From an uncultured Prevotellaceae bacterium (GTDB lineage Bacteria; Bacteroidota; Bacteroidia; Bacteroidales; Bacteroidaceae): a stretch of 36,937 nucleotides of DNA. Positions 14,978 to 23,483 of the stretch are shown here, in pieces. The stretch is from NCBI GenBank assembly GCA_902788605.1, contig CADAKX010000025.1, positions 1 to 36,937 on the forward strand. The letters run 5' to 3'. Numbering within the stretch: the first letter of the stretch is position 1; each line of letters begins with the position of its first letter. The notes beneath the pieces are model-generated. The model searched no databases. It saw nothing but the letters and a program-made list of their open reading frames with translations, and had not been told where the DNA came from. The position numbers and the translations under genes were made by a program.

Positions 14978-17599
14978 ATGAAGAAAAGACCAATTATACT
15001 GGCCGCATTGGCAGCACTCGTTGTGCTGCCAATGTCGGCTCAGACTGCTTCCTTGCCGTATCAGAATCCGAAACTGAAAGCCGAGCAGCGTGCCGACGAC
15101 CTGTTGGGGCGACTGACATTAGATGAGAAAGTCAAACTGATGATGGATGTATCGCCAGCCATCGACCGTTTACAGATACCACAGTTCCAATGGTGGAACG
15201 AGGCCTTGCATGGCGTTGGACGTAATGGCTATGCCACCGTCTTTCCCATCACGATGGCAATGGCTGCCTCGTGGGATGATGCTTTGTTGCACCGTGTGTT
15301 TACGGCAGTGAGCGATGAGGCCCGTGTAAAGGCCACTCAGGCCAAGCAGTCGGGCAACATCCGTCGCTATCAGAGTTTGTCATTCTGGACTCCCAATATC
15401 AATATCTTCCGTGACCCTCGCTGGGGACGTGGACAGGAAACCTATGGTGAGGACCCGTTCCTGACATCAAAGATGGGACTGGCAGTGGTGCGTGGATTGC
15501 AGGGCTATACCTACGATGGAAAGCTGATTGCAAACTCGTCACCCCTTGCTCCTCAGCCCTATAAAAAGCTGTTGGCTTGTGCCAAGCACTTCGCCGTGCA
15601 TAGTGGGCCAGAATGGAATCGACATACGTTTAATGTGGAAGACCTGCCTGAGCGCGACCTGTGGGAAACCTATCTGCCTGCCTTTAAGTCGCTGGTGCAG
15701 GAGGGCGAAGTGGCCGAGGTGATGTGTGCCTATCAGCGTATAGACGGCCAGCCTTGTTGTAGTCAGACCCGTTACGAACAACAGATACTTCGCGATGAAT
15801 GGGGCTTCAATGGACTCATTACCAGTGACTGCGGTGCCATTCGCGATTTCCTGCCCCGTTGGCATAACACTGCCAAGGATAGTCCAGAGGCTTCTGCCCA
15901 GGCAGTGTTGGCTGGTACTGATGTGGAATGTGGCTCGGAATACAGAAATCTGCCAGAGGCTGTGCGTCGTGGTGATATCAAGGAGAGTGACCTCGACCGT
16001 TCGTTGCGCCGCTTGCTCATTGCTCGTTTTGAGTTGGGTGACTTTGACAATGATGCCCTGGTGTCGTGGACAAAGATTCCTGCCAGTGTGGTGGCTTCGA
16101 AAGAACATAAGCAGCTGGCCCTCGATATGGGGCGCAAGAGTATTGTGCTGCTTAAGAACAATGGCGTGCTGCCTTTAGGTTCTCACCCATCCTCTCTTCT
16201 TGTGATGGGACCAAACGCCAACGACTCTGTGATGCAGTGGGGCAACTACTCTGGTTATCCCACCAAAACCATTACTGCCCTTGAGGGCATCCGCCAGCAG
16301 TTGGGACAAGTGCCTTATGTGTTGGGCTGCGGTTTGACTCGAAACGAGAGTATAGAGAGCCGTTTTGCTGAGATTAAGGCCCCCTTAGGTAATCAGGGAA
16401 TGCAGGCCACCTATTATAATAATACAGAAATGTCAGGTACACCTGTTGCCACAGTCATGATGACAGAACCCATCAAACTGAGTAATGGTGGTAATACGGT
16501 CTTTGCCTCTGGCGTTAACCTCGAGAACTTCTCGGCACGTCTTGACGGCACCTTGATTCCCACTCGTGACGAGACCCTCATCTTCACTGTTGGTGGTGAT
16601 GACAAAATCCGTTTGTTGGTCAATGGCGATACGCTGGTGAACCTCTGGCAGGCACGTCAGCGCATTCAGAACGGACAGAAGGAACTGCAGGTGAAAGCAG
16701 GTGAGTACTATCGCATACAGATTGATTATGTACAGGAGTCAGGCTATGGCGCCCTGAACTTTGATATCCAGCACAAGGCTACTCCCACGCCCCAGCAGTT
16801 GCTGGCGCAGGTGGGCGATGCCGAGACTATCATCTTCGTTGGCGGCATTTCTCCTCGTCTGGAAGGTGAGGAGATGCGCGTCAGCGAACCTGGATTCCGT
16901 GGTGGCGACCGTACCAGCATCGAACTGCCACAGGCTCAGCGCGATGTGCTGCGCTGGTTGCACGAGGCAGGCAAGAAGGTGGTCTTCGTCAATTGCTCTG
17001 GAGGTGCGATGGCCATGGTGCCAGAACTTGAGACCTGTGATGCTATTCTGCAATGGTGGTATGGTGGCGAGCAGGGCGGCACGGCCTTGGCCGATGTCCT
17101 GACAGGACGCTATAACCCCAGCGGCAAGTTGCCTGTTACCTTCTATAAGAGTACTGACGACCTGCCCGACTTCCTCGACTATACGATGAAGAACCGCACC
17201 TATCGCTACTTCACGGGTGAACCCCTGTTCCCCTTTGGCTATGGACTGAGCTATACGACGTTTGCGTTCTCGAAACCTGTTGTTAAGGTGAATGGCGATG
17301 CAGTCACTCTCGCTGTCACAATGAAGAACACAGGTAAGATGGATGGCACGGAGACAGCTCAGGTCTATTTCCGTCGTACAGCCGACAAGGAAGGTCCTCT
17401 GAAGACCCTTTGTGCCTACCAGCAGGTCAGTATGAAGGCTGGCGAGACTCGTACTGTAAGCATCACTATACCCAAGAAGCAACTGGAAAGCTGGGATGCA
17501 CAAACCAACACCATGCGCTTCGTGCCTGGTCAGTATCAGTTGATGGTTGGCTCGTCGAGTGCAGATAACGCCCTTTTGAATATCAACGCAAAATTGTAA
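14978..17599 (+). CDS. GH3 glycosidase with PA14 insert (probable beta-xylosidase)
   Basis: The 873-residue product has a signal peptide (1-21), the GH3 N-terminal barrel (about 30-350) with the nucleophile Asp284 in ITSDCGAI, and KHFAVHSGPE for substrate binding. A PA14 domain (about 472-598) is inserted in the second GH3 domain. LEGEEMRVSEPGF (from 628) carries the likely acid/base Glu, and a fibronectin-III-like tail (about 770-873) ends the protein. The SDCGAI form of the nucleophile loop and the PA14 position resemble Prevotella Xyl3-type beta-xylosidases. It would release xylose from xylo-oligosaccharides in the periplasm. Beta-glucosidase activity cannot be excluded. Confidence 0.88.
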   Translation: MKKRPIILAALAALVVLPMSAQTASLPYQNPKLKAEQRADDLLGRLTLDEKVKLMMDVSPAIDRLQIPQFQWWNEALHGVGRNGYATVFPITMAMAASWDDALLHRVFTAVSDEARVKATQAKQSGNIRRYQSLSFWTPNINIFRDPRWGRGQETYGEDPFLTSKMGLAVVRGLQGYTYDGKLIANSSPLAPQPYKKLLACAKHFAVHSGPEWNRHTFNVEDLPERDLWETYLPAFKSLVQEGEVAEVMCAYQRIDGQPCCSQTRYEQQILRDEWGFNGLITSDCGAIRDFLPRWHNTAKDSPEASAQAVLAGTDVECGSEYRNLPEAVRRGDIKESDLDRSLRRLLIARFELGDFDNDALVSWTKIPASVVASKEHKQLALDMGRKSIVLLKNNGVLPLGSHPSSLLVMGPNANDSVMQWGNYSGYPTKTITALEGIRQQLGQVPYVLGCGLTRNESIESRFAEIKAPLGNQGMQATYYNNTEMSGTPVATVMMTEPIKLSNGGNTVFASGVNLENFSARLDGTLIPTRDETLIFTVGGDDKIRLLVNGDTLVNLWQARQRIQNGQKELQVKAGEYYRIQIDYVQESGYGALNFDIQHKATPTPQQLLAQVGDAETIIFVGGISPRLEGEEMRVSEPGFRGGDRTSIELPQAQRDVLRWLHEAGKKVVFVNCSGGAMAMVPELETCDAILQWWYGGEQGGTALADVLTGRYNPSGKLPVTFYKSTDDLPDFLDYTMKNRTYRYFTGEPLFPFGYGLSYTTFAFSKPVVKVNGDAVTLAVTMKNTGKMDGTETAQVYFRRTADKEGPLKTLCAYQQVSMKAGETRTVSITIPKKQLESWDAQTNTMRFVPGQYQLMVGSSSADNALLNINAKL

Positions 17600-17604
17600 G
17601 GACA

Positions 17605-18597
17605 ATGAAGAAAACTCTTTTAGTTATATGCTGTCTATTTTCCATTGGTGTGATGACAGCTTTGGCGCAGCGTGGCATGCGTGTGAGAAAGAACGTGCCG
17701 CTGGACTCGATACGCTTGAGCGACCCTGCTATTCTGGCAGACCAGAAGACAAAGATGTATTATATGACAGGTACTGGTGGCATGATGTGGCGTTCGGCTG
17801 ACCTGAAGCTGTGGGAAGGTCCAATGCGAGTGACAGAGTTTGAGGCCGACTCATGGATGGGACCTCGTCCGATGATATGGGCAGCAGAGCTGCACCAGAC
17901 GGGGGATGGCTGGTATTATTACTTCGCCACGTTTACCAACCAAGCGGTGAAGATTGATACTGTGCGTGGCAATGTCATTGAGCGCCGTGCTTCACAGGTG
18001 CTTCGTGCCGACAATCCGATGGGACCCTATCGTGCCTTTGGCGATGCCACTTATCTGCCTGCCAATCGCCCTACACTCGATGGCACTTACTGGAAAGATA
18101 AAGACGGGAAACCCTATATGATCTTCTGTGGCGAGTGGTTGCAGAACTGGAACGGCACGATGGAGAAGATTGAATTGAAGCCCGACCTCAGTGGCACCAT
18201 TGGCGAACCCAAGGTACTCTTCCGCGCCAGCGACTCGCCCTGGAGCCGCGAGAAGAATGACAAGGGTGAGATAACCTGGAACAAGGTGACTGACGGCCCT
18301 TTCCTCTTCCGTACTGGCACAGGTCGTCTGGGTATGGTGTGGACCTCGTGGGTCTTTGACGTCTATACCCAGGGTGTGGCCTATTCGGAGAGTGGAACCC
18401 TCGATGGCCCTTGGATTCAGGAGACTGAGCCAATCACGCCTCCTGGCTATGGTCATTCGATGCTTTTCCAACGCTTCGACGGCCAATGGATGATGTCTGT
18501 TCACCATCATTCCAAGGATGAACGCGGTCGCACGGTGCGCATCCCCCATCTCTTTGAGGTGGACCTGAGTGGCGATAAACTGATTATTAAACAATAA
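17605..18597 (+). CDS. GH43-family glycosidase, single domain
   Basis: The 330-residue product has a signal peptide (about 1-21) and a five-bladed propeller of GH43 type. The general-base Asp40 is in RLSDPAIL, Asp159 in TLDGTYW may be the pKa modulator, and the position of the general-acid Glu appears as VTDGPFLF, with Asp230 instead of Glu. WAAELHQ (Glu95) is also conserved-looking. Family activities include beta-xylosidase and alpha-L-arabinofuranosidase. The Asp at the acid position could be a subfamily trait or signal altered chemistry; the exact activity is open. It lies five bases after the GH3 gene and eight before the double GH43. Confidence 0.82.
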   Translation: MKKTLLVICCLFSIGVMTALAQRGMRVRKNVPLDSIRLSDPAILADQKTKMYYMTGTGGMMWRSADLKLWEGPMRVTEFEADSWMGPRPMIWAAELHQTGDGWYYYFATFTNQAVKIDTVRGNVIERRASQVLRADNPMGPYRAFGDATYLPANRPTLDGTYWKDKDGKPYMIFCGEWLQNWNGTMEKIELKPDLSGTIGEPKVLFRASDSPWSREKNDKGEITWNKVTDGPFLFRTGTGRLGMVWTSWVFDVYTQGVAYSESGTLDGPWIQETEPITPPGYGHSMLFQRFDGQWMMSVHHHSKDERGRTVRIPHLFEVDLSGDKLIIKQ

Positions 18598-18605
18598 CTA
18601 TACAA

Positions 18606-20714
18606 ATGAAACGAACTCTATTTCTGATTCTCGTCGCTATCATGACGTTGTCAGTAACGGCGAAACCCAAGCGTGCGCTCACCGAGAAGGATATGGGCGC
18701 CTATCTCTTCACCTTTTTTAGTGACCCCACCCACGGACTGTTTATGGCCATCAGCTACGATGGCTATACCTTTACGGCCGTGAACAACGCAGAGCCGATA
18801 ATCTCTGGCGACTCTATTGCAGAGCAGCATGGCATCCGTGATCCGCACATCTATCGTGCGCCGAATGGAAAGTTCTATATCGCCATGACAGACCTCCATA
18901 TCTTTGGTCGCCAGCGTGGCATCCGCACCACCCAATGGGAGCGCCCAGATGAGTTTGGCTGGGGCAACAACCGTGGTTTGGTGCTCATGGCATCTGATGA
19001 CCTTATCCATTGGACGCATCATGTGGCCCGCATTGACAAACTCTTCCCTGAGAAGTTCGGACAGGTGGCCTGCGCCTGGGCACCACAGACCATCTGGGAC
19101 CCTGCCGTGGGTAAACCAATGGTTTATTTTACCATCCGTGAGAAGGCTGGTGGTCGCACCAAACTCTATTATAGCTATGCCAACGAGGACTTTACGACCC
19201 TCGAGACTGAGCCCAAACTGCTGTTTGAGTATCCTGATACCAGCATCCAGGTGCTCGATGCTGATATATGCCCTATGCCTGATGGTCGTTACTTTATGAC
19301 CTATGTGTCGCAGGAGAACCCTGGTGGCATCAAGTATATGATCAGCGACCGCATCAATCACTTCGACGACTATCACGCCGAACAGATTGACACGGAGCGC
19401 ACAGGTTGTGAGGCCCCCAATGTATGGAAGCGTATAGGCGAGAAGAAGTGGGTGGTGATGTACGATATCTACACCATCCGTCCCAATAACTTTGGTTTTG
19501 TAGAGACCTCCGACTTCAAGACCTTTACACCCCTAGGCCGTTTTGGTGAGGGCAAGATGAAGATGACCAACTTCGTATCGCCCAAGCACGGCTCCGTTAT
19601 CCATATCACCAAGGCCGAGGCTAAGCGCCTGGAGCAGTATTGGAACGACCAGCAGGCTCGCAAGAAACAGAAGACCATCCGTTCTGGTGAGCTGTGGCGT
19701 GATGATACAGGTCGCCATATCAACGCCCACGGAGGTGGCATCATGAAGTATGGCGATACCTACTATTGGTTTGGCGAGCACAAGAGCGAGCGCACCAGCG
19801 ATGCTTTGGTGGGTGTGATGTGCTATGCCTCGAAGGATCTGGTGAACTGGCGCAACTGTGGCGTAGCCCTCAGCGTGAGCGATGAGCGTGGTCACGATAT
19901 TGAACGTGGCTGTATTCTGGAGCGTCCGAAGGTGATCTATAACCCTGTGACGAAGAAGTTCTGCATGTGGTTCCATCTCGAACTGAAGGGTAAGGGCTAT
20001 GACGCTGCCCGTTATGGTGTGGCTGTGGCCGACCGTCCTGAGGGCCCCTATAAGTTCTTGTATTCTTCAAGAGCCAATGCTGCCACCTGGCCTGTGGAGT
20101 TCAAAGCTCAGGACATCGCCACTGCAGACACCCTCAACGAGAATAACTTCAAGGAGTGGTGGACACCCACTTGGCGTAAGGCTGTGAACCAGGGACTCAT
20201 CATGAAGCGCGACTTTGCTGCTGGACAGATGTCACGAGACATGACCCTGTATGTCGACGACGATGGCAAGGCCTATCACATCTTCTCTTCAGAGGAGAAC
20301 CTGACACTCCACATAGCCGAGCTTACTGCTGACTATCTGCACCACACTGGTCGCTACACCCGTGTGGCACCTGGTGGTCAGAACGAGGCTCCAGCCATCT
20401 TCAAGCACGATGGCACCTATTGGATGATTACCTCTGGCTGTACAGGCTGGGCACCCAACGAGGCTCGCATGTTCTCTGCTCCCAGCATCTGGGGCCCCTG
20501 GACACAGCATCCCAATCCCTGTCGTGGTCCGAAGGCCGACAAGACCTTTGATGGTCAGAGTACCTATGTATTGACACTTGATGATGGTCGTCATATCTTC
20601 ATGGCCGACATCTGGCGTCCTCGCCATCCCATTGATGCCCGTTATATCTGGCTGCCCATTGAGTTTGAGAATGGCAAGCCCATTGTCCGTTGGCAGGATG
20701 AGTGGAAGATGTAA
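18606..20714 (+). CDS. Two-domain GH43-like glycosidase
   Basis: The 702-residue product has a signal peptide (about 1-19) and two propeller domains. The first (about 25-345) has GIRDPHIY (base Asp79), LDADI (Asp219) and GCEAPNVWK (acid Glu269), a complete GH43 triad. The second (about 360-702) begins HINAHGGGIMKYGDTYYWFGEHK, split here as INAHGGGI and YYWFGEHK. It continues with RPKVIYN, SRDMTLYVDDDG and NEAPAIFKHDGTYW, resembling exo-galactanase-like GH43 subfamilies (24/34 type), some of which lack a normal base. The enzyme may remove two kinds of side chain from one polymer. It closes the operon; a terminator shared with the opposite gene follows. Confidence 0.83.
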   Translation: MKRTLFLILVAIMTLSVTAKPKRALTEKDMGAYLFTFFSDPTHGLFMAISYDGYTFTAVNNAEPIISGDSIAEQHGIRDPHIYRAPNGKFYIAMTDLHIFGRQRGIRTTQWERPDEFGWGNNRGLVLMASDDLIHWTHHVARIDKLFPEKFGQVACAWAPQTIWDPAVGKPMVYFTIREKAGGRTKLYYSYANEDFTTLETEPKLLFEYPDTSIQVLDADICPMPDGRYFMTYVSQENPGGIKYMISDRINHFDDYHAEQIDTERTGCEAPNVWKRIGEKKWVVMYDIYTIRPNNFGFVETSDFKTFTPLGRFGEGKMKMTNFVSPKHGSVIHITKAEAKRLEQYWNDQQARKKQKTIRSGELWRDDTGRHINAHGGGIMKYGDTYYWFGEHKSERTSDALVGVMCYASKDLVNWRNCGVALSVSDERGHDIERGCILERPKVIYNPVTKKFCMWFHLELKGKGYDAARYGVAVADRPEGPYKFLYSSRANAATWPVEFKAQDIATADTLNENNFKEWWTPTWRKAVNQGLIMKRDFAAGQMSRDMTLYVDDDGKAYHIFSSEENLTLHIAELTADYLHHTGRYTRVAPGGQNEAPAIFKHDGTYWMITSGCTGWAPNEARMFSAPSIWGPWTQHPNPCRGPKADKTFDGQSTYVLTLDDGRHIFMADIWRPRHPIDARYIWLPIEFENGKPIVRWQDEWKM

Positions 20715-20730
20715 TCCCATCAATCAGCAA

Positions 20731-20772
20731 AAAAGAATCCCGAAAAGCAGTTTGCCTTTCGGGATTTCTTTT
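20731..20772. terminator. Convergent bidirectional terminator
   Basis: AATCCCGAAA (20736-20745) pairs with TTTCGGGATT (20757-20766). It has an A-run before and a T-run after, so it can serve the GH43 operon from the left and the esterase gene from the right. Confidence 0.85.
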
Positions 20773-20775
20773 GTC

Positions 20776-21582
20776 TTATCGAGCGTCGAGCCATTTGCCA
20801 AGTGTGGCCAGCATCTCATCGTGGTATTTGAACCAAGGTCCGAAGCCATAGCCGTGACCACCGTTGGGATAGATCATCAGGGCACATTCGTTGCCAGCCT
20901 CCTTCATGGCCTTATAGTATTCCAGGCCGTTGGTGATAGGTGGCACCAGGTTGTCGTCTGTCGACATGATGATGATAGCAGGAGGTGTCTCACCCTTCTT
21001 GACGGCATTCTGTGTCGAGAAGTCGCGCACCAAGGCAGGGTCTTTCTGTCCTTCCTCCCCCAGGAAGTTCTTGCACGACCACTTGTGCGACACGTTCTCG
21101 TCCATCGAGATGACAGGATAGAAGAGGATGGTGAAGTTGGGACGCACCTCTTTGGGAGAGTGTGTTGAGATGACAGATGACAGGTGACCACCAGCCGAGA
21201 AGCCCATGATGCCCACCTTCTCAGGGTTGATGCCCCATGTCTGGGCCGAGTCGCGCACGATGCGGATACCTTTCTCTACATCGCCCATAGGAATGGTACG
21301 GTCGCCGTTGGGCAGTCGATAGTTCACCACGAAATAGGCAATGCCCTGCTTGTTCAGCCATTCGTGGGCCAGAGTACCCTCATGGGTGTTTGATAGCATA
21401 GAGTAGCCACCACCAGGAATGCCCATGATGGCTTTTCCGTTAGGAGTCTGTGGCAGGAAGCACACCATCTGTGCCTTGCCATCTTGGGTCAGGTTCAAGG
21501 TAAATGTCCTTGCAGTCTGGGCTTGTGAGCCAGTAGCCAATAGCAGCAATGCTGCCGTGACGAAATGAAAAACATGTTTCAT
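20776..21582 (-). CDS. Secreted alpha/beta-hydrolase esterase (acetylxylan/feruloyl esterase-like)
   Basis: The 268-residue product has a signal peptide (about 1-22, ending GSQAQ). The hydrolase core has the oxyanion loop PGGGY (56-60), the nucleophile Ser129 in GFSAGGH, Asp209 or 210 in STDDNLVPP and His243 in NGGHGYG. This matches small BD-FAE/Axe-like esterases of Bacteroidota that act on acetylated or feruloylated xylan. It faces the GH operon and shares its terminator. Its promoter is overlapped by a LacI-type operator (21651-21667) almost identical to one before lacI at 23484, so it is probably controlled by that regulator. Confidence 0.85.
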   Translation of the reverse strand: MKHVFHFVTAALLLLATGSQAQTARTFTLNLTQDGKAQMVCFLPQTPNGKAIMGIPGGGYSMLSNTHEGTLAHEWLNKQGIAYFVVNYRLPNGDRTIPMGDVEKGIRIVRDSAQTWGINPEKVGIMGFSAGGHLSSVISTHSPKEVRPNFTILFYPVISMDENVSHKWSCKNFLGEEGQKDPALVRDFSTQNAVKKGETPPAIIIMSTDDNLVPPITNGLEYYKAMKEAGNECALMIYPNGGHGYGFGPWFKYHDEMLATLGKWLDAR

Positions 21583-21625
21583 AGTTAATCTGCTTGTTAT
21601 TTATAGTTTTTGTTAAAATCGGCCA

Positions 21626-21657
21626 CAAATATACTAAATTATCTTGAATACGCAACG
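21626..21657 (-). promoter_or_regulatory. Promoter of the esterase gene
   Basis: On the minus strand the -7 box is TATATTTG (21626-21633). The best -33 candidate, TTGC (21652-21655), lies 18 nt upstream and inside the operator, so repressor binding would block it. Confidence 0.65.
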
Positions 21658-21667
21658 CATTGCGTTG
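21651..21667. promoter_or_regulatory. LacI-type operator at the esterase promoter
   Basis: CGCAACGCATTGCGTTG holds a perfect 7-1-7 palindrome (CAACGCA T TGCGTTG, 21653-21667). Its first 15 bases differ from the site at 23401-23415 at a single position. It covers the -33 region of the leftward promoter. Confidence 0.75.
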
Positions 21668-21685
21668 GTTTTTTAGCATGTTGCC

Positions 21686-21717
21686 CTTGCTTTTTTATAA
21701 TTTATAATATATCTTTG
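21686..21717 (+). promoter_or_regulatory. Promoter of a short transcript
   Basis: CTTG (21686-21689), 20 nt, TATCTTTG (21710-21717). It points right, towards the hairpin at 21766-21807 and the porin gene. Confidence 0.55.
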
Positions 21718-21723
21718 CAATGT

Positions 21724-21807
21724 CTAATCCAACACAAGTGACAAGAATATCATAGCATTTTTCATGTGGCCGTCTGCCTGAGAAGGTTGGGGGCCACTCT
21801 TTTTTTT
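21724..21807 (+). ncRNA. Candidate small RNA or attenuated leader
   Basis: From the expected start near 21724 about 85 nt run to a stem GTGGCC (21766-21771)/GGCCAC (21792-21797), with an imperfect inner extension, followed by TCTTTTTTTT. This has the form of a complete short transcription unit. No open frame of note lies in it. It could be an sRNA or a leader that attenuates the porin gene; no known riboswitch consensus was recognised. Confidence 0.4.
21766..21807 (+). terminator. Intrinsic terminator of the short transcript
   Basis: A six-base GC-rich outer stem with partial inner pairing is followed by a run of eight T residues (21800-21807). Confidence 0.6.
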
Positions 21808-21897
21808 GTTGCCCCTTTTTGACTGCAGTATGTGTCGAAAATTGTTCGATTTGCGTATTTTTATCACCAGAAACGCCTCTAATTACAATTTATTTCG

Positions 21898-21905
21898 TAA
21901 CTTTG
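21898..21905 (+). promoter_or_regulatory. -7 box before the porin gene
   Basis: TAACTTTG fits TAnnTTTG and lies 30 bases before the start codon; no clear -33 box is seen. Confidence 0.5.
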
Positions 21906-21935
21906 CACCCAATAACCAAACTACCATAATAAAAG

Positions 21936-23363
21936 ATGAAGAAGATTCTTGTTCTCATGACTGCCATGCTTAGCGTGGCGCTCACCTCAAAGGCCGGAGG
22001 CCTGATGACCAACACAAATTATCACATTGCTTTTGATCGCATGATGGCTCGTGGAGCCTCGTTTGATATCGATGCCGCTTTCAGCAACCCTGCTGGTTTG
22101 GCATGGGGGCACGAAGGTTGGCAATTATCACTCAACTTCCAGAAACCTTGGCAGAATCGCGATATCGAGTTGACTGCCCCCAACTTCCTTGCTGTTCCTG
22201 CAGCTAATCCCAGCTTCCCTTATCAGCCTGCTGGCTATGCAGGCATCAACATCGACCAGAAATTCCCTGGAAAGGCATCTGCCCCTATTGTTCCAGCTCT
22301 GTTTGCTGCCTATAAGCAAGACAATTGGGCCGTGTCTGGTATGCTTGGCATCGTGGGCAGTGGTGGCTTTGTGAAATACGACGATGGTATTCCCATGTTC
22401 AGTTCGCTGGTGATGGCCAAGCTCTTCACAGCAACAGGTGGCTTGATGACTCCAGAGAAGTATACCATCGACTCTCAGATGGAGGGCAAGCAGTATATCT
22501 ATGGTGGCCAGTTGAACTTCACCTATCAGCTTACAGACAATATTGCAGCTGCTGTGGGTGTGCGTGCCAACTACTATGATGGCTACAATCGTGGTCATGT
22601 GACTGCAACGACACTCCCAGAACTGGGTAATCAGAATTTGATAGACCTGCAACTCGACTGCCTGCAGAAGGGTTGGGGTTTCACACCTATCATTAGCTTC
22701 GACTATCACGATGGTCCTATCACCGTTGCTGCCCGTTATGAGTTCCGCACCAAGATCAATACAGAGAACGATACGAAGACGTTGAATGCAACCATCAAGA
22801 ATACCGACCCTGCAACAGCTGCTGCAGTACCATATATCACAGGTGCCACAGCCTTGGCACAGTTTGGCGACAAGGTAGCTCCCTATGAGGATGGTGCCAA
22901 GACCCGCTACGATATGCCTGCCTTGCTGTCGATAGCTGTGGGCTATGAGATTACCCCTCAGTTGCGTGCAACATTGGAGTATCACAACTTTGACGATAAG
23001 CACGCCAAGATGGCTGGCGACCGTCAGAAGAACCTGACCCATGGCACAGACGAGTATCTGGTGGGTATTGAGTACGACATTAACGATAAGTTCACCGTTT
23101 CTTGTGGTGGTCAGCGTACTGACTACGGACTCGACGACGACTATCAGAGTAACACCTCGTTTGCCTGCGACAGCTGGTCAGTAGGTCTGGGTGGTGCCTG
23201 GAATATCACAGAGAAGATTCGTTTGACTGCAGGTTATTTCTGCACCATCTATAGCGACTACACCAAGGAGCAGACCAACTATCAGGGTACCCCTTGGCCA
23301 GCAAATGAGATCTATTCGCGCACCAACCACGTCATTGGTCTGGGTGTCGATTATAAATTCTAA
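21936..23363 (+). CDS. OmpP1/FadL/TodX-family outer-membrane transporter
   Basis: The 475-residue product has a signal peptide (about 1-20, ending TSKAGG). The family's N-terminal block (MARGASFDIDAAFSNPAGLAWG, here split as MARGASFDIDA and FSNPAGLAWG) forms the hatch-like region. A 14-strand barrel pattern follows, ending in RTNHVIGLGVDYKF with a terminal Phe. Members let fatty acids and other hydrophobic molecules cross the outer membrane. It has its own promoter and ends before the LacI operator/T-run, which may also serve as its terminator. A fatty-acyl-CoA synthetase lies 3.7 kb downstream, but a link is speculative. Confidence 0.87.
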   Translation: MKKILVLMTAMLSVALTSKAGGLMTNTNYHIAFDRMMARGASFDIDAAFSNPAGLAWGHEGWQLSLNFQKPWQNRDIELTAPNFLAVPAANPSFPYQPAGYAGINIDQKFPGKASAPIVPALFAAYKQDNWAVSGMLGIVGSGGFVKYDDGIPMFSSLVMAKLFTATGGLMTPEKYTIDSQMEGKQYIYGGQLNFTYQLTDNIAAAVGVRANYYDGYNRGHVTATTLPELGNQNLIDLQLDCLQKGWGFTPIISFDYHDGPITVAARYEFRTKINTENDTKTLNATIKNTDPATAAAVPYITGATALAQFGDKVAPYEDGAKTRYDMPALLSIAVGYEITPQLRATLEYHNFDDKHAKMAGDRQKNLTHGTDEYLVGIEYDINDKFTVSCGGQRTDYGLDDDYQSNTSFACDSWSVGLGGAWNITEKIRLTAGYFCTIYSDYTKEQTNYQGTPWPANEIYSRTNHVIGLGVDYKF

Positions 23364-23394
23364 GCGAAATAACTGAAAATTAGACTGTTTTTGA

Positions 23395-23428
23395 ATGTTG
23401 CGCAACGCGTTGCGTAACATTTTTTTTA
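23395..23428. promoter_or_regulatory. LacI-type operator before lacI (may double as terminator)
   Basis: CGCAACGCGTTGCG (23401-23414) is a perfect palindrome, extended to 26 bases with one mismatched pair by ATGTTG and TAACAT. A T-run (23420-23428) follows on the plus strand, so it could also terminate the porin transcript. A further half site (TTGCGTT) lies at 23433-23439. The near-identical site at the esterase promoter favours the operator reading. Confidence 0.75.
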
Positions 23429-23458
23429 CTTGTTGCGTTCTTTTTTCAGAAAAAAATA

Positions 23459-23466
23459 TAATTTTG
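23459..23466 (+). promoter_or_regulatory. -7 box of the lacI promoter
   Basis: TAATTTTG lies 17 bases before the lacI start codon. TTGC at 23433-23436, inside a possible operator half site, is the nearest -33 candidate, at a slightly long spacing of 22. Confidence 0.5.
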
Positions 23467-23483
23467 CAGAGGATTAGATAGTT

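Larger units (their letters stand above)
21583..21935. other. Divergent regulatory region
   Basis: It contains, left to right, the leader and promoter of the leftward esterase, a LacI-type operator (21651-21667), a rightward promoter followed by a hairpin and T-run (21686-21807), about 90 bases without clear signals, and the weak promoter of the porin gene (-7 box 21898-21905). No coding frame is supported. Confidence 0.65.

Noticed and set aside
21724-21807. TPP or cobalamin riboswitch
   Set aside because: CTGAGA and GCC-rich pieces are present, but the full conserved boxes of either class are missing.
23395-23428. Pure terminator of the porin gene
   Set aside because: The palindrome plus T-run would fit, but the near-identical site at the esterase promoter makes an operator the better first reading; both roles may apply.
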